64,000 nt of DNA, taken from positions 62,001 to 126,000 of the forward strand of contig NZ_JAJHUO010000011.1 of the NCBI RefSeq assembly GCF_020859565.1, read 5' to 3'. Position numbers and translations under genes: made by a program. The stretch's first letter is position 1, and every line of letters starts with the position of its first letter. This stretch comes from Saccharothrix luteola. GTDB taxonomy: Bacteria > Actinomycetota > Actinomycetes > Mycobacteriales > Pseudonocardiaceae. Below are positions 16,589-24,410 of this stretch, one piece after another. Below the pieces are notes generated by a model. It worked only from the letters and a program-made list of their open reading frames with translations, did not search any database and was not told where the DNA came from.

Positions 16589-16656
16589 GCGCTCCTCCTC
16601 GCCCACCCGCGGGCCATGATGGTCGAGACCACGCGCGGGGGGCAAGCCGACGGAAT

Positions 16657-17013
16657 TCAGCGCAACCGCTCCAGCCCACGCGCGGTGTCCACCAGTTCCC
16701 CCGCCAGCCGCCGCAACTCCGCGCCGTCGGCGCCGTCCGCGGCGGCGGTGGCGACGTCCTCCGCGGCGCACCGCAGCTGGAACAGCCGGTCCTGCAGGTC
16801 GGCCAACTCCCCCGCGGACAGCACCACGGCGTCCTCTGGCAGCCCGCCCCGCTGCACGGCGGCGCGGCGTTCGTAGGCGCGCTGCCGGCAGGGCTGCGCG
16901 CAGTACCGGCGCGGCCGCCCGATCCGGCCGCTGTCGGGCAGACGGCGTCCGCACCAGGCGCAGTGCCTGGCTTCCTCACGGCGTGCCGCGACGGGCTCGG
17001 TCACCAGCTCCAT
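16657..17013 (-). CDS. Small protein with N-terminal zinc-ribbon-like Cys motif
   Basis: 118 residues from ATG 17013. A putative metal site CAWCGRRLP...RRYCAQPCRQRAY (Cys18, Cys21, Cys38, Cys42) is followed by a helical, Ala/Glu-rich C-terminal half (LSAGELADLQDRLFQLRCAA) that could form a coiled coil. I do not recognise the family. The Cys-Arg pattern resembles nucleic-acid-binding ribbons. It lies 68 bases upstream of the GGDEF/EAL gene on the same strand and is divergent from the GDPD gene, with starts 68 bases apart. Confidence 0.7.
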   Translation of the reverse strand: MELVTEPVAARREEARHCAWCGRRLPDSGRIGRPRRYCAQPCRQRAYERRAAVQRGGLPEDAVVLSAGELADLQDRLFQLRCAAEDVATAAADGADGAELRRLAGELVDTARGLERLR

Positions 17014-17080
17014 GGCGCGCGACGGTATCCCGCTACCCACCGGTCACCGCCGCGCCACGCCGCCAGGGCAGACTCCGGGT

Positions 17081-17857
17081 GTGACCGCGAAGCACCCGTA
17101 CCTGTCCGGACCGCACCCGCGCGCGTTCGCGCACCGGGGCTGGCACCTCGACGAGCTGTCGGGGATGGAGAACTCGCTGGCCGCGTTCCGCCGCGCCCAC
17201 CAGGAGGGCTACCGGTACCTGGAGACCGACGTGCACGCCACGTCCGACGGCGTGGTGGTGGTCCACCACGACGCGACCCTGGACCGCACCACCGACGCGA
17301 CCGGGCCGGTGGCCGCGCAGCCGTGGTCGGCGGTGCGGCGGGCCAACGTGGGCGGGCGCGAGCCGGTCACCAGGCTGGAGGACCTGCTGGAGGACCTGCC
17401 GGACGCGTGGGTGAACATCGACGTCAAGGCCGACTCGGCGGTGGTGCCGGTGCTGGAGGCGCTGCGTCGCACCGACTCGCTGCACCGGGTGTGCCTGGCG
17501 TCGTTCTCGGAGAAGCGGCTGGCCCGGCTGCGGCGCCTGGGCGGCCCGGGGTTGCTGACCTCGATGGGGCCGCGGTCGGCGGGCGCGCTGTGGGCGGCCG
17601 GGCGGGTGCCGCTGGTGGGGCTGCCGGTGCGGGGCATGGTCGCGCAGGTGCCGGTGCGGCAGGGCCGGCTGCTGGTGGTCGACGGCCGGTTCGTGGCCGC
17701 CGCGCACCGCCGCGGCCTGGAGGTGCACGTGTGGACCATCGACGACGAGCGGGAGATGCGGCGGCTGCTGGACCTGGGCGTCGACGGGCTGGTCACCGAC
17801 CGGCCCGACCGGCTGCGCGACGTGCTGGTCGACCGCCGCGCCTGGGCGGGCGGCTGA
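17081..17857 (+). CDS. Glycerophosphodiester phosphodiesterase family protein
   Basis: 258 residues from GTG 17081. The GDPD TIM barrel is clear: AFAHRGWHLDELSGMENS (catalytic His and the Glu-Asn pair), LETDVHATSDGVVVVHHD (Glu-x-Asp metal ligands and second catalytic His) and VNIDVKAD. Later strands include HVWTIDDEREMRRLLDLGVD and GLVTDRPDRL. It hydrolyses glycerophosphodiesters to glycerol-3-phosphate and an alcohol. No signal peptide is visible, so it is cytosolic. Confidence 0.93.
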   Translation: MTAKHPYLSGPHPRAFAHRGWHLDELSGMENSLAAFRRAHQEGYRYLETDVHATSDGVVVVHHDATLDRTTDATGPVAAQPWSAVRRANVGGREPVTRLEDLLEDLPDAWVNIDVKADSAVVPVLEALRRTDSLHRVCLASFSEKRLARLRRLGGPGLLTSMGPRSAGALWAAGRVPLVGLPVRGMVAQVPVRQGRLLVVDGRFVAAAHRRGLEVHVWTIDDEREMRRLLDLGVDGLVTDRPDRLRDVLVDRRAWAGG

Positions 17858-17945
17858 CGCGCCGCGTGGCGTGCGGGCGGACGGTTGGCAACAGCTTGGT
17901 GGTGATCACCACCCACGGATGGCGGGCGATATACAGTCCGCCCCC

Positions 17946-19343
17946 ATGAGCGTGGCCGACAGCACCGCACCCGCCGTGGACCGCAAGCGGGAACAGCGCG
18001 GGTGGACCTGGTACGACTGGGCGAACTCGGTGTTCCCCACCTCGGTGGTCACCGTGTTCCTCTCCGGCTACCTCACCGCGGTCGCCAAGGAGGCCGCGGT
18101 CGCCGACACCGCCCGCAACGGCCCGAACGCGTGTGCGGACGGGTCGCTGCGGCAGTGCGACATCTCCCTGTTCGGCGCCTACTTCCCCGCCGGGTCCCTG
18201 TGGGGCTACCTGCTGTCCATCGCCACCCTCGTGCAGGTCGTGGTGCTGCCGGTGATGGGCGCGATCGCCGACCGCACCCAGAACAAGCGCCGCATGCTCG
18301 GCGGGCTGGCGTTCACCGGGTCGGTCGCCACGGTCGCGCTGGCCGCGGTCGGCGGCGACGACTGGCACCTCGGCGTCGCGCTGTTCGTGCTGGGCAATAT
18401 CTGCTACGGCGCGTCGGTCGTCGTGTACTACGCGTTCCTGCCGGAGATCGCGGCCCCCGACGAGCGCGACGCGGTGTCCACCCGCGGCTGGGCGTTCGGC
18501 TACCTCGGCGGCGGGTTGGCGTTGGCGGTGCAGTTGGCGCTGTTCGTGGGCCACGACGCGGTCGGGTTGAGCGAGGGCGCGGCGGTGCGGGTCGGGTTCG
18601 TGTTCTCGGGTCTGTGGTGGGCGGGGTTCACGCTCATCCCGCTGGCGCGGCTCAAGCGGCACCAGCCGCCCCACGGCTCGGAGTCGGGCGCGTCGGTGAT
18701 CACCGCCGGGTTCGCCGAGCTGCGCCAGACGATCCGGCAGGCGCGGCTGTTCCCGCTGACGCTGGCGTTCCTGGGCACCTACCTCATCTACACCGACGGC
18801 ATCGCCACCGTCGCGAACGTCTCGGCCCAGTACGGGCGCGACGAGCTGCTGCTCGACGAGACGGTGCTGATCACCACGATCCTGATCGTGCAGTTCGTCG
18901 CGTTCCTGGGCGGGATGCTGCACGGGCGGGTGGCGAAGTCATGGGGCGCGAAGCGCACGATCATGGTGAGCCTGTGCGTGTGGATCGTGGTGGTCGGGGC
19001 GGCGTTCTTCGTGCAGGCCGGCCAGCAGCTGCAGTTCTACGGGCTCGCGGTGGGCATCGGGCTGGTGCTGGGCGGCACGAACGCGTTGTCGCGGTCGCTG
19101 TTCAGCCAGATGATCCCGCCCGGCCGCGAGGCCCAGTACTTCTCGCTCTACGAGGTCGGCGAGCGGTCCACGTCGTGGCTGGGCCCGATGGTGTTCGCCG
19201 GTGTCGGCCAGGCCACCGGGTCGTTCCGGCTGGCGATCATCTCGCTGGTGATCTTCTTCGTGGCCGGGTTCGTGCTGATGATCTTCGTGCCGGTGCGCAA
19301 GGCGATCGCCGCCTCGGGCAACCCGGTGCCCGCCAAGGTGTGA
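17946..19343 (+). CDS. Atg22/UMF1-type major facilitator transporter
   Basis: 465 residues with about 11-12 predicted membrane segments. WTWYDWANSVFPTSV at the start is the signature of the Atg22-like/UMF1 branch of the MFS, and the inter-helix ADRTQNKRRML is a typical MFS loop. Yeast Atg22 exports amino acids from the vacuole; bacterial substrates are mostly unknown, so only a transport role is claimed. ATG 17946 follows ATACAGTCCGCCCCC. A strong hairpin terminates the gene. Confidence 0.88.
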   Translation: MSVADSTAPAVDRKREQRGWTWYDWANSVFPTSVVTVFLSGYLTAVAKEAAVADTARNGPNACADGSLRQCDISLFGAYFPAGSLWGYLLSIATLVQVVVLPVMGAIADRTQNKRRMLGGLAFTGSVATVALAAVGGDDWHLGVALFVLGNICYGASVVVYYAFLPEIAAPDERDAVSTRGWAFGYLGGGLALAVQLALFVGHDAVGLSEGAAVRVGFVFSGLWWAGFTLIPLARLKRHQPPHGSESGASVITAGFAELRQTIRQARLFPLTLAFLGTYLIYTDGIATVANVSAQYGRDELLLDETVLITTILIVQFVAFLGGMLHGRVAKSWGAKRTIMVSLCVWIVVVGAAFFVQAGQQLQFYGLAVGIGLVLGGTNALSRSLFSQMIPPGREAQYFSLYEVGERSTSWLGPMVFAGVGQATGSFRLAIISLVIFFVAGFVLMIFVPVRKAIAASGNPVPAKV

Positions 19344-19349
19344 CCGACC

Positions 19350-19380
19350 CCCGCCCGGGGCCGCACCGGCCCCGGGCGGG
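19350..19380. terminator. Terminator hairpin after the Atg22-like transporter
   Basis: Perfect 13-base arms CCCGCCCGGGGCC (19350-19362) and 19368-19380 with a 5-base loop. It lies between the transporter stop and the end of the converging PadR-operon membrane protein (stop at 19389), so it can serve both. Confidence 0.8.
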
Positions 19381-19388
19381 CGCGTGGT

Positions 19389-20120
19389 TCAGGTGGCGGG
19401 CACGGGCGTGCGGGCCGACCAGGGCCGGAACGCCGCCGCCACGACCGCGGCGATCAGCCACGCCGCCAGCAGCGTCCCCGTCGACAGCCACGGCGTGAAC
19501 ACCACCGACGCCACGCCCGCCGCCACCGCGACCGGCGCGACCGCCCACCACACCCGTGACGGGGCCGGCGCCTCCCGGTGGAACGCGGCCACCGCCACGA
19601 CCGCCGTCACCAGCGCGGGCGCGTGCCAGGCCAGCGCGAGCCACGCCGGGGCCCCCGACACCACCGCCCACACCACCGGCGCCAGCGACACCACACCCGA
19701 CACCGCGGCCGCGACCCGGCCCAGGGCACGCCGGCCCGCGACCAGCGCCGCGAACGCCACCAGGGCCGCCACGTCGTACCACCAGCCCTGCACGTCGACG
19801 GCCGGGCCGAGCCGGGCGATCACCGTCCACGACTGCGCCGAGGACACCAGCTGCCCGAGCAGCCCGGTCAACGCCAGCACCCGCAGGACGGTGCCCGCGG
19901 CGCGCCGCGCACCCAGCCGCACCCGCACCGCCAGCGCCAGCGTCGCGCCCGCCTCGCCCCAGCCCGGCCAGCCGTGCTCCAGGTCCAGGTCGTCGCCGCG
20001 GCCGGCCAGGAAGATGCCGACCATCTCCTCCTCCCGCTCCGCCCGGTACCGGGCGGGCAGCACCCGCAGCAACGCCCGGTACCGGCGTTCCAGGTTCGAC
20101 TTCCCGGCGTCCGATCTCAC
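19389..20120 (-). CDS. Integral membrane protein of a PadR operon
   Basis: 243 residues from GTG 20120. A cytoplasmic N-terminal part of about 65 residues (SNLERRYRALLRVLPARYRA, then REEEMVGIFLAGRGDDL) precedes 6-7 hydrophobic segments. This layout is common for actinobacterial membrane proteins encoded just after a PadR repressor. Function is unknown. The start overlaps the PadR stop as GTGA, so expression is coupled to PadR. Confidence 0.8.
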   Translation of the reverse strand: MRSDAGKSNLERRYRALLRVLPARYRAEREEEMVGIFLAGRGDDLDLEHGWPGWGEAGATLALAVRVRLGARRAAGTVLRVLALTGLLGQLVSSAQSWTVIARLGPAVDVQGWWYDVAALVAFAALVAGRRALGRVAAAVSGVVSLAPVVWAVVSGAPAWLALAWHAPALVTAVVAVAAFHREAPAPSRVWWAVAPVAVAAGVASVVFTPWLSTGTLLAAWLIAAVVAAAFRPWSARTPVPAT

Positions 20121-20431
20121 AGCGCACCCCTCGCCTTCAGCACCGACGACGCGGCGCGCACGTTGGCCGACAACCGGGCCACCTCCGCCGACAACACCCG
20201 CACCCCGGCGTCGGTCAGCCGGTAGTAGCGGCGCAGCCGGCCCTGGTGGACCTCCTCGCGGTCCCGCTCGGCCAGTCCTTCGGCGACCAGTCGGTCCAGC
20301 ACCCCGTACAGCGTGCCGACCCGCAACCGCATCCGGCCCTCCGACAGCCCGTCGACCGCGCGCACGATCGCGTAACCGTGCAACGGCTCCTCCGCCAACG
20401 CGGTGAGCACCAGGAACACCTGCTCCGACAT
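20117..20431 (-). CDS. PadR family transcriptional regulator
   Basis: 104 residues from ATG 20431. The winged helix is recognisable: VFLVLTALAEEPLHGYAIVR, then LRVGTLYGVLDRLVAEGLAE and a wing GRLRRYYRLTDAGVRVLS, as in PadR proteins. A short C-terminal helix would give the dimer interface. It probably represses its own operon with the downstream membrane protein. The upstream sequence has ATACCGCttcGCGATAT at 20451-20467 (one arm mismatch), a possible operator. Confidence 0.9.
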   Translation of the reverse strand: MSEQVFLVLTALAEEPLHGYAIVRAVDGLSEGRMRLRVGTLYGVLDRLVAEGLAERDREEVHQGRLRRYYRLTDAGVRVLSAEVARLSANVRAASSVLKARGAL

Positions 20432-20450
20432 ACCTCTCACACCGCACGTT

Positions 20451-20467
20451 ATACCGCTTCGCGATAT
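20451..20467. promoter_or_regulatory. Imperfect palindrome upstream of padR
   Basis: ATACCGC-TTC-GCGATAT has 7-base arms with one mismatch, 20 bases upstream of the padR start, in a locally AT-rich promoter-like stretch. It is a candidate PadR operator. Confidence 0.4.
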
Positions 20468-20481
20468 ATCTCGGCAATAAA

Positions 20482-20502
20482 CCTGGATATGGGATGTCCA
20501 GG
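20482..20502. promoter_or_regulatory. Candidate Rrf2 operator
   Basis: CCTGGATAT-GGG-ATGTCCAGG has 9-base arms with one mismatch around a 3-base centre. It ends 20 bases before the Rrf2 start, which fits autoregulation by a dimeric Rrf2 protein. Confidence 0.55.
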
Positions 20503-20522
20503 ATTTGGGTAGGGTGGCGACC

Positions 20523-20972
20523 GTGAAGATGGCCGAGGGCGTCGAATGGGCCCTGCACTGCTGCCTGGACCTGTCGTGGGCGGGCGACACCCCCGTCCCC
20601 GCCGCCCGCCTCGCCGCGCTGCACGGCCTGCCCGCCGCCTACCTGACCAAGCAGTTGCAGGCCCTCGGCCGCGCCGGCATCGTGCGCTCCACCCCCGGCC
20701 CGCGCGGCGGCTACCTGCTCGACCGGCCGCCGCACGCCGTGACCCTCCTGGACGTCGTCACGGCCGTCGACGGCGCCGACCCCGCGTTCCGCTGCACCGA
20801 GATCCGCGCCGGCGGCCCCCACACCACCCGCTGCGCCATCGACTCCGCCATGACCCGCGCCGACCTGGCCTGGCGGCGCGAGCTGGCCGGCCGCACCCTC
20901 GCCGACCTCGACGCCGACGTGCGCCGCGCCGACCCCGACGCCCCGGCCGCCACCCGCGCCCGACTCACCTGA
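20523..20972 (+). CDS. Rrf2 family transcriptional regulator
   Basis: 149 residues from GTG 20523 (ATG 20529 two codons later is possible). Typical Rrf2 order: KMAEGVEWALHCCLDL, VPAARLAALHGLPAAYLTKQ (recognition region), GPRGGYLLDRPPHAVTLLDV (wing and dimer helix). The C-terminal FRCTEIR and TRCAIDSAM Cys pair could ligate an Fe-S cluster or sense redox state. Only two of the usual three cluster Cys are visible. It is followed 37 bases later by a RidA gene, probably in one transcript. Confidence 0.9.
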   Translation: MKMAEGVEWALHCCLDLSWAGDTPVPAARLAALHGLPAAYLTKQLQALGRAGIVRSTPGPRGGYLLDRPPHAVTLLDVVTAVDGADPAFRCTEIRAGGPHTTRCAIDSAMTRADLAWRRELAGRTLADLDADVRRADPDAPAATRARLT

Positions 20973-21009
20973 CACAGACAACAGCCCCGACCGACGGAAG
21001 AGGACGACC

Positions 21010-21402
21010 GTGCCGCACACCCTGAGCAACCCCGACGAGCTGCACGACCCCACCGGCTACGGCTACAGCCACGTCGCCGCCACCACCGGCGACCTGGTGT
21101 TCGTCGCGGGCCAGTACGGCTCCGGCCCCGACGGTCGCGTCGTGTCCGACGACTTCGCCGACCAGGTCGCCCGCTCCTTCGCCAACCTCGGCGTCGCGCT
21201 GCGCGCCGCGGGCCTGGACTACCGGCACGTCGCCCGCCTGGGCACCTACGTCGTCGACCACGACGCCGACCGGCTCGCCGTGCTGCTGGAGCACGTCACC
21301 CGCATCTGGGGCGACCGGCCGCCCGCGCAGACCCTGCTCGGCGTCGCCACCCTCGCCCTGCCGGGGATGCTGTTCGAGGTCGACGCCGTCGCCGTGCGCT
21401 GA
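21010..21402 (+). CDS. RidA/YjgF/UK114 family protein
   Basis: 130 residues, the normal size for the family, starting at GTG 21010 after GGAAGAGGAC. Family features: GYGYSHVAATTGDLVFVAGQ, FANLGVALRAAGLDYRHV and RPPAQTLLGVATLALPGMLF, with the conserved Arg before the PPA segment. Members hydrolyse reactive enamines/imines from PLP enzymes, though many subfamilies differ. Pairing with an Rrf2 regulator suggests stress-controlled expression. Confidence 0.85.
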   Translation: MPHTLSNPDELHDPTGYGYSHVAATTGDLVFVAGQYGSGPDGRVVSDDFADQVARSFANLGVALRAAGLDYRHVARLGTYVVDHDADRLAVLLEHVTRIWGDRPPAQTLLGVATLALPGMLFEVDAVAVR

Positions 21403-21413
21403 CCGCACGGCGA

Positions 21414-21434
21414 CGGCGCCACCCCGCGGCGCCG
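21414..21434. terminator. Short hairpin between convergent ridA-like and secreted-protein genes
   Basis: CGGCGCC (21414-21420) and GGCGCCG (21428-21434) pair with a 7-base loop in the gap between the two stop codons. Short but well placed. Confidence 0.4.
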
Positions 21435-21435
21435 C

Positions 21436-21957
21436 CTACGGGCAGCGCGCCGCCGTCACACCCCAGTGCAGCAACGTCGACGTGGACGTGGTGGTGCGCC
21501 AGTACCGCCACGTCGTGCCGAACGCCGTGCGGCTGCCGACGTGGGCGTAGGAGGTGGTGCCCGCCGTGAACGCCGCCGTGCCGCACCGCAGGTCGAACGA
21601 CGTCAGCGTCTGCTCGGGGGTGCGGGTGAGGTCCACCTCGGCGCCGGCGGTGCCGTCGGGGGCGCAGCGCACCGCGTAGGCGCCCTCGTAGACGGCGAAC
21701 AGCCCGCCGTCGGCCCGGTAGGTCACGTGCCAGATGCGGTAGCTGCCGACGCCGGCCATCGCCGAGCCGACGTAGCCGTGGTGGTAGGTGCCGACCGGCT
21801 CCAGGTAGCCGTTGCCGTTCGGCGCCCACTTGAGCTGCTCGATGGTGGTGGTCGACGTGCACGCCCCGGCGGGCGCGGCACCGGCGGTCCCCGGTGACAG
21901 CACGGCGAACCCCAGCACCGCCAGGGGTGACGCGAGCAACGCGACGATCCTGCGCAT
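21436..21957 (-). CDS. Small secreted protein of unknown function
   Basis: 173 residues from ATG 21957 with AGGAGT upstream. The signal peptide is MRRIVALLASPLAVLGFAVL followed by a small-residue stretch and likely cleavage after AAPAGA. The mature part has Cys near the start, in the middle and at the end (ACTSTTT, AVRCAPDGT, FDLRCGTAA, AARCP), consistent with two disulfides, and many aromatic residues (YRIWHVTYRADGG). I do not recognise a domain. It is divergent from the thymidine kinase gene. Confidence 0.75.
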   Translation of the reverse strand: MRRIVALLASPLAVLGFAVLSPGTAGAAPAGACTSTTTIEQLKWAPNGNGYLEPVGTYHHGYVGSAMAGVGSYRIWHVTYRADGGLFAVYEGAYAVRCAPDGTAGAEVDLTRTPEQTLTSFDLRCGTAAFTAGTTSYAHVGSRTAFGTTWRYWRTTTSTSTLLHWGVTAARCP

Positions 21958-22096
21958 GACTCCTCCTCGGACGTCGTCGACCGGCCCGGCGCGGACCGGC
22001 CGCCGGTGTCGGGCCGCCCCTCGCCGGGCCGGTTCCCCCACCGCACGGAGGAGGTCGCGGCGGCCGCGCTGATACCGCGCACTAGGGTGGCCCGCC

Positions 22097-22816
22097 GTGG
22101 AACCGATCACTCCCTCCCCCGACCCGACCGACGCGCTGTCCTCCGTGCCCGCCGCCGGCGCCGGTCGCGGTCTGACGCCCACGGGGCGGCTGCGGTTCTT
22201 CTTCGGGCCGATGGACTGCGGCAAGTCGACGCTGGCCCTGCAGATCGACCACAACCAGGCCCGGCAGGGCCGCCGCGGGCTGCTGCTCGTGCGCCACGAC
22301 CGCTCCGGCACCCCCACCATCTCCAGCCGCATGGGCCTGGTCCGCCACGCGCTGGAGGTCCACGAGGGCATGGACCTGTGCGCGCTGGTGCGGGAGCACT
22401 GGTCGCGGGGCAGCCGGGTCGACTACGTCATCGTCGACGAGGCCCAGTTCCTCTCCGCCGAGCAGGTCGACCAGCTCGCCGAGCTCGCCGACGACGCCCA
22501 CCTGGAGGTGTACTGCTTCGGCCTGGCCACCGACTTCCGCAGCTGCCTGTTCCCGGGGTCGCGGCGGCTGTTCGAGCTGGCCGACGAGCTCAACGCGATC
22601 CAGGTCGAGGTGCTGTGCTGGTGCGGGCGGCCGGGCCGGTTCAACGCCCGCGTCCACGACGGCGACGTGGTGCGCGCCGGGGACACGGTGCTGGTCGCCG
22701 ACACGGTCGCGGCGGACACCGCGGAGGTCCGCTACCAGGTGCTGTGCCGCACGCACTACCGCACCGGCGACCTCGGCCCGCACACCGTGGACGACCGGCA
22801 GCTCAGCCTCACCTGA
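22097..22816 (+). CDS. tdk: Thymidine kinase (type II)
   Basis: 239 residues from GTG 22097. Walker A FFGPMDCGKST (Gly37-Thr45 region), IVDEAQFLS (Asp114-Phe118) and late Cys pairs (CWCGRPGRFNAR and VLCRTHYR) that form the zinc ribbon identify a type II thymidine kinase. The first 28 residues or so are an extra low-complexity extension. It phosphorylates thymidine (ATP donor) in nucleotide salvage. The canonical MFSGKST is MDCGKST here, an uncommon variant of the P-loop. Confidence 0.92.
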   Translation: MEPITPSPDPTDALSSVPAAGAGRGLTPTGRLRFFFGPMDCGKSTLALQIDHNQARQGRRGLLLVRHDRSGTPTISSRMGLVRHALEVHEGMDLCALVREHWSRGSRVDYVIVDEAQFLSAEQVDQLAELADDAHLEVYCFGLATDFRSCLFPGSRRLFELADELNAIQVEVLCWCGRPGRFNARVHDGDVVRAGDTVLVADTVAADTAEVRYQVLCRTHYRTGDLGPHTVDDRQLSLT

Positions 22817-22823
22817 CCCGGCT

Positions 22824-22846
22824 GGACGCCCGCCCTCCCGGCGTCC
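22824..22846. terminator. Weak hairpin after thymidine kinase gene
   Basis: GGACGCC (22824-22830) pairs with GGCGTCC (22840-22846) across a 9-base loop, 8 bases after the tdk stop and 40 bases before the next start. Confidence 0.4.
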
Positions 22847-22885
22847 CACAATGGGCAATCCCTGTTGCCGGACCCGGGACGAGCC

Positions 22886-23473
22886 ATGAGCGACGACACC
22901 GCCGACGACCCGACCGACGAGGTGCTGGACAAGGTCGGCGAGCGGCTGCGCCACATCCGCACGAGCCGCGGCGCGACGCTGGCCGACCTGGCGGAGGCGA
23001 CGGGGATCTCCAAGAGCACCCTGTCACGCCTGGAGTCGGGGCAGCGGCGGCCGAGCCTGGAACTGCTGCTGCCGATCGCGCGGGCGCACCGCGTGCCGCT
23101 GGACGAGCTGGTGGGCGCGCCGCCGGTCGGCGATCCGCGGATCAGGCCGGTGCCGATCCGCCGCAACGGCATGACGGTGCTGCCGCTGACGCAGCAGCCG
23201 GGCGGCCTGCAGGCGTTCAAGATGATCATCCCGGACCGGGGCGAGCCGGATCCGCGCACGCACACCGGCTACGAGTGGCTCTACGTGCTGTCGGGGCGGC
23301 TGCGGCTGATCCTGGCCGACCACGACGTGGTGCTGGGGCCCGGCGAGGCGGCGGAGTTCGACACGCGGCTGCCGCACTGGTTCGGCCCGGCGGGTCCGGA
23401 GCCGGTGGAGATCCTGAGCCTGTTCGGCAAGCAGGGCGAGCAGATCCACATGCGCACGGGGCGTCGGGCGTGA
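22886..23473 (+). CDS. XRE family regulator with C-terminal cupin domain
   Basis: 195 residues. HTH_3 at about 20-75: VGERLRHIRTSRGATLADLA then GISKSTLSRLESGQRRPSLE. A cupin barrel follows at about 105-190 (HTGYEWLYVLSGRLRLIL, FDTRLPHWFGPAGPEPVEIL). XRE-cupin proteins are ligand-responsive repressors of nearby small-molecule metabolism genes. It is followed by a NUDIX hydrolase that overlaps it by GTGA, so that enzyme is the nearest candidate partner. Confidence 0.9.
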   Translation: MSDDTADDPTDEVLDKVGERLRHIRTSRGATLADLAEATGISKSTLSRLESGQRRPSLELLLPIARAHRVPLDELVGAPPVGDPRIRPVPIRRNGMTVLPLTQQPGGLQAFKMIIPDRGEPDPRTHTGYEWLYVLSGRLRLILADHDVVLGPGEAAEFDTRLPHWFGPAGPEPVEILSLFGKQGEQIHMRTGRRA

Positions 23474-23940
23474 CGGGCGGGCGCAGTGCCGGGATCCTGC
23501 TGCACCGGGTGGTCGACGGCGAGCGGCAGGTGCTGCTGGGGCACATGGGCGGCCCGTTCTGGGCGCGCAAGGACGAGGGCGCGTGGTCGATCCCGAAGGG
23601 CGAGCCGGAGGGCGACGAGGACCTGGAGGCGACGGCCCGCCGGGAGTTCGCCGAGGAGCTGGGGCTGCCGGTGCCCGAGGGCGAACTGGTGCCGTTGGGC
23701 GAGGTGCGGCAGTCCGGCGGCAAGGTCGTGACCGCATGGGCCCTGGAAGGCGATCTGGACCCCGAACGGGTGGTTCCGGGGACGTTCACCCTGGAGTGGC
23801 CGCGCGGGTCCGGGACGGTGCGGGAGTTCCCCGAGGTGGACCGGGTGGCCTGGTTTCCTCTCGTCCAGGCGCGGGTAAAGCTGGTGAAGGCCCAACGCGA
23901 GCTGCTCGACCGACTCGTCGAAAAGCACTCTTTCGGGTGA
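23470..23940 (+). CDS. NUDIX hydrolase
   Basis: 156 residues from GTG 23470, overlapping the XRE-cupin stop by 4 bases. The NUDIX box reads GEPEGDEDLEATARREFAEE then LG, matching GX5EX7REUXEEXGU. The N-terminal SAGILLHRVVDGERQVLLGH and FWARKDEGAWSIPKGE fit the diadenosine-polyphosphate/MutT-like branch with the SIPKGE loop. It hydrolyses a nucleoside diphosphate linked to another group; the substrate is not inferable. Confidence 0.9.
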   Translation: MTGGRSAGILLHRVVDGERQVLLGHMGGPFWARKDEGAWSIPKGEPEGDEDLEATARREFAEELGLPVPEGELVPLGEVRQSGGKVVTAWALEGDLDPERVVPGTFTLEWPRGSGTVREFPEVDRVAWFPLVQARVKLVKAQRELLDRLVEKHSFG

Positions 23941-23959
23941 CACTGAAGTCATCGAACGG
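23939..23959 (+). repeat. GACACTGAAG element, copy 1
   Basis: GACACTGAAGTCATCGAACG lies at the NUDIX stop codon and opens the long gap before rbpA. Related copies are at 47322-47342 and 50143-50163; see the findings. Confidence 0.45.
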
Positions 23960-24410
23960 ATAAAGCGTCCGATTGGACGTTTGGGTGCGGTCCGGACGGG
24001 TGATTCATCCTCATGTCCGCCACCGAGCACACTCGTCCGGCCACCCAGAGTGGTGAGGTCCCCCGAACTTTATGAAATAACTTTGCGTAACCGTAACCAT
24101 GATGGACGTCACTACCGGCGAGTTAAACCCGCCGTAACGTCGCCCTGTGTGGTCGGTCTAAGCTGTCGCAGCCGCACGACTTCTGCCAGGACTGCTCCAT
24201 CAGTGTGATGGGGTCGCCCGGTAGCTTGATAACGCGTCACGATCCGGCCGCGATTGCATCCCTTAGGAGGAAGCCTTCGTTGACGGGTGAAAGACGTCAC
24301 TGTGGGCGACGATGACCGTGAAGCCGGGAACGAACGGAGCAGTCCGATCGTTGCACTCGGTGAGCAACAAGCCTGGGCCCCGGCCCTGAGCCGAGCGAAA
24401 GGACACCGCC
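23941..24410. other. Long untranslated region upstream of rbpA
   Basis: About 470 bases. It contains the ACACTGAAG element, an AT-rich stretch at 24063-24100 (TTTATGAAATAACTTTGCG) that could be a promoter, an isolated strong AGGAGG at 24265-24270 followed 9 bases on by a 12-codon frame (TTG 24280 to TGA 24315), and the sigma-R-type promoter at 24326-24352. No RNA gene is recognisable. A second, housekeeping promoter for rbpA may lie here. Confidence 0.5.
24326..24352 (+). promoter_or_regulatory. Sigma-R-type promoter of rbpA
   Basis: GGGAAC (24326-24331), an 18-base spacer, then GTT (24350-24352). This fits the GGGAAY-N18-GTT consensus of SigR/SigH thiol-stress promoters. It lies 58 bases before the rbpA start. 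rbpA is a known member of the sigma-R regulon in Streptomyces, which supports the assignment. Confidence 0.75.
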
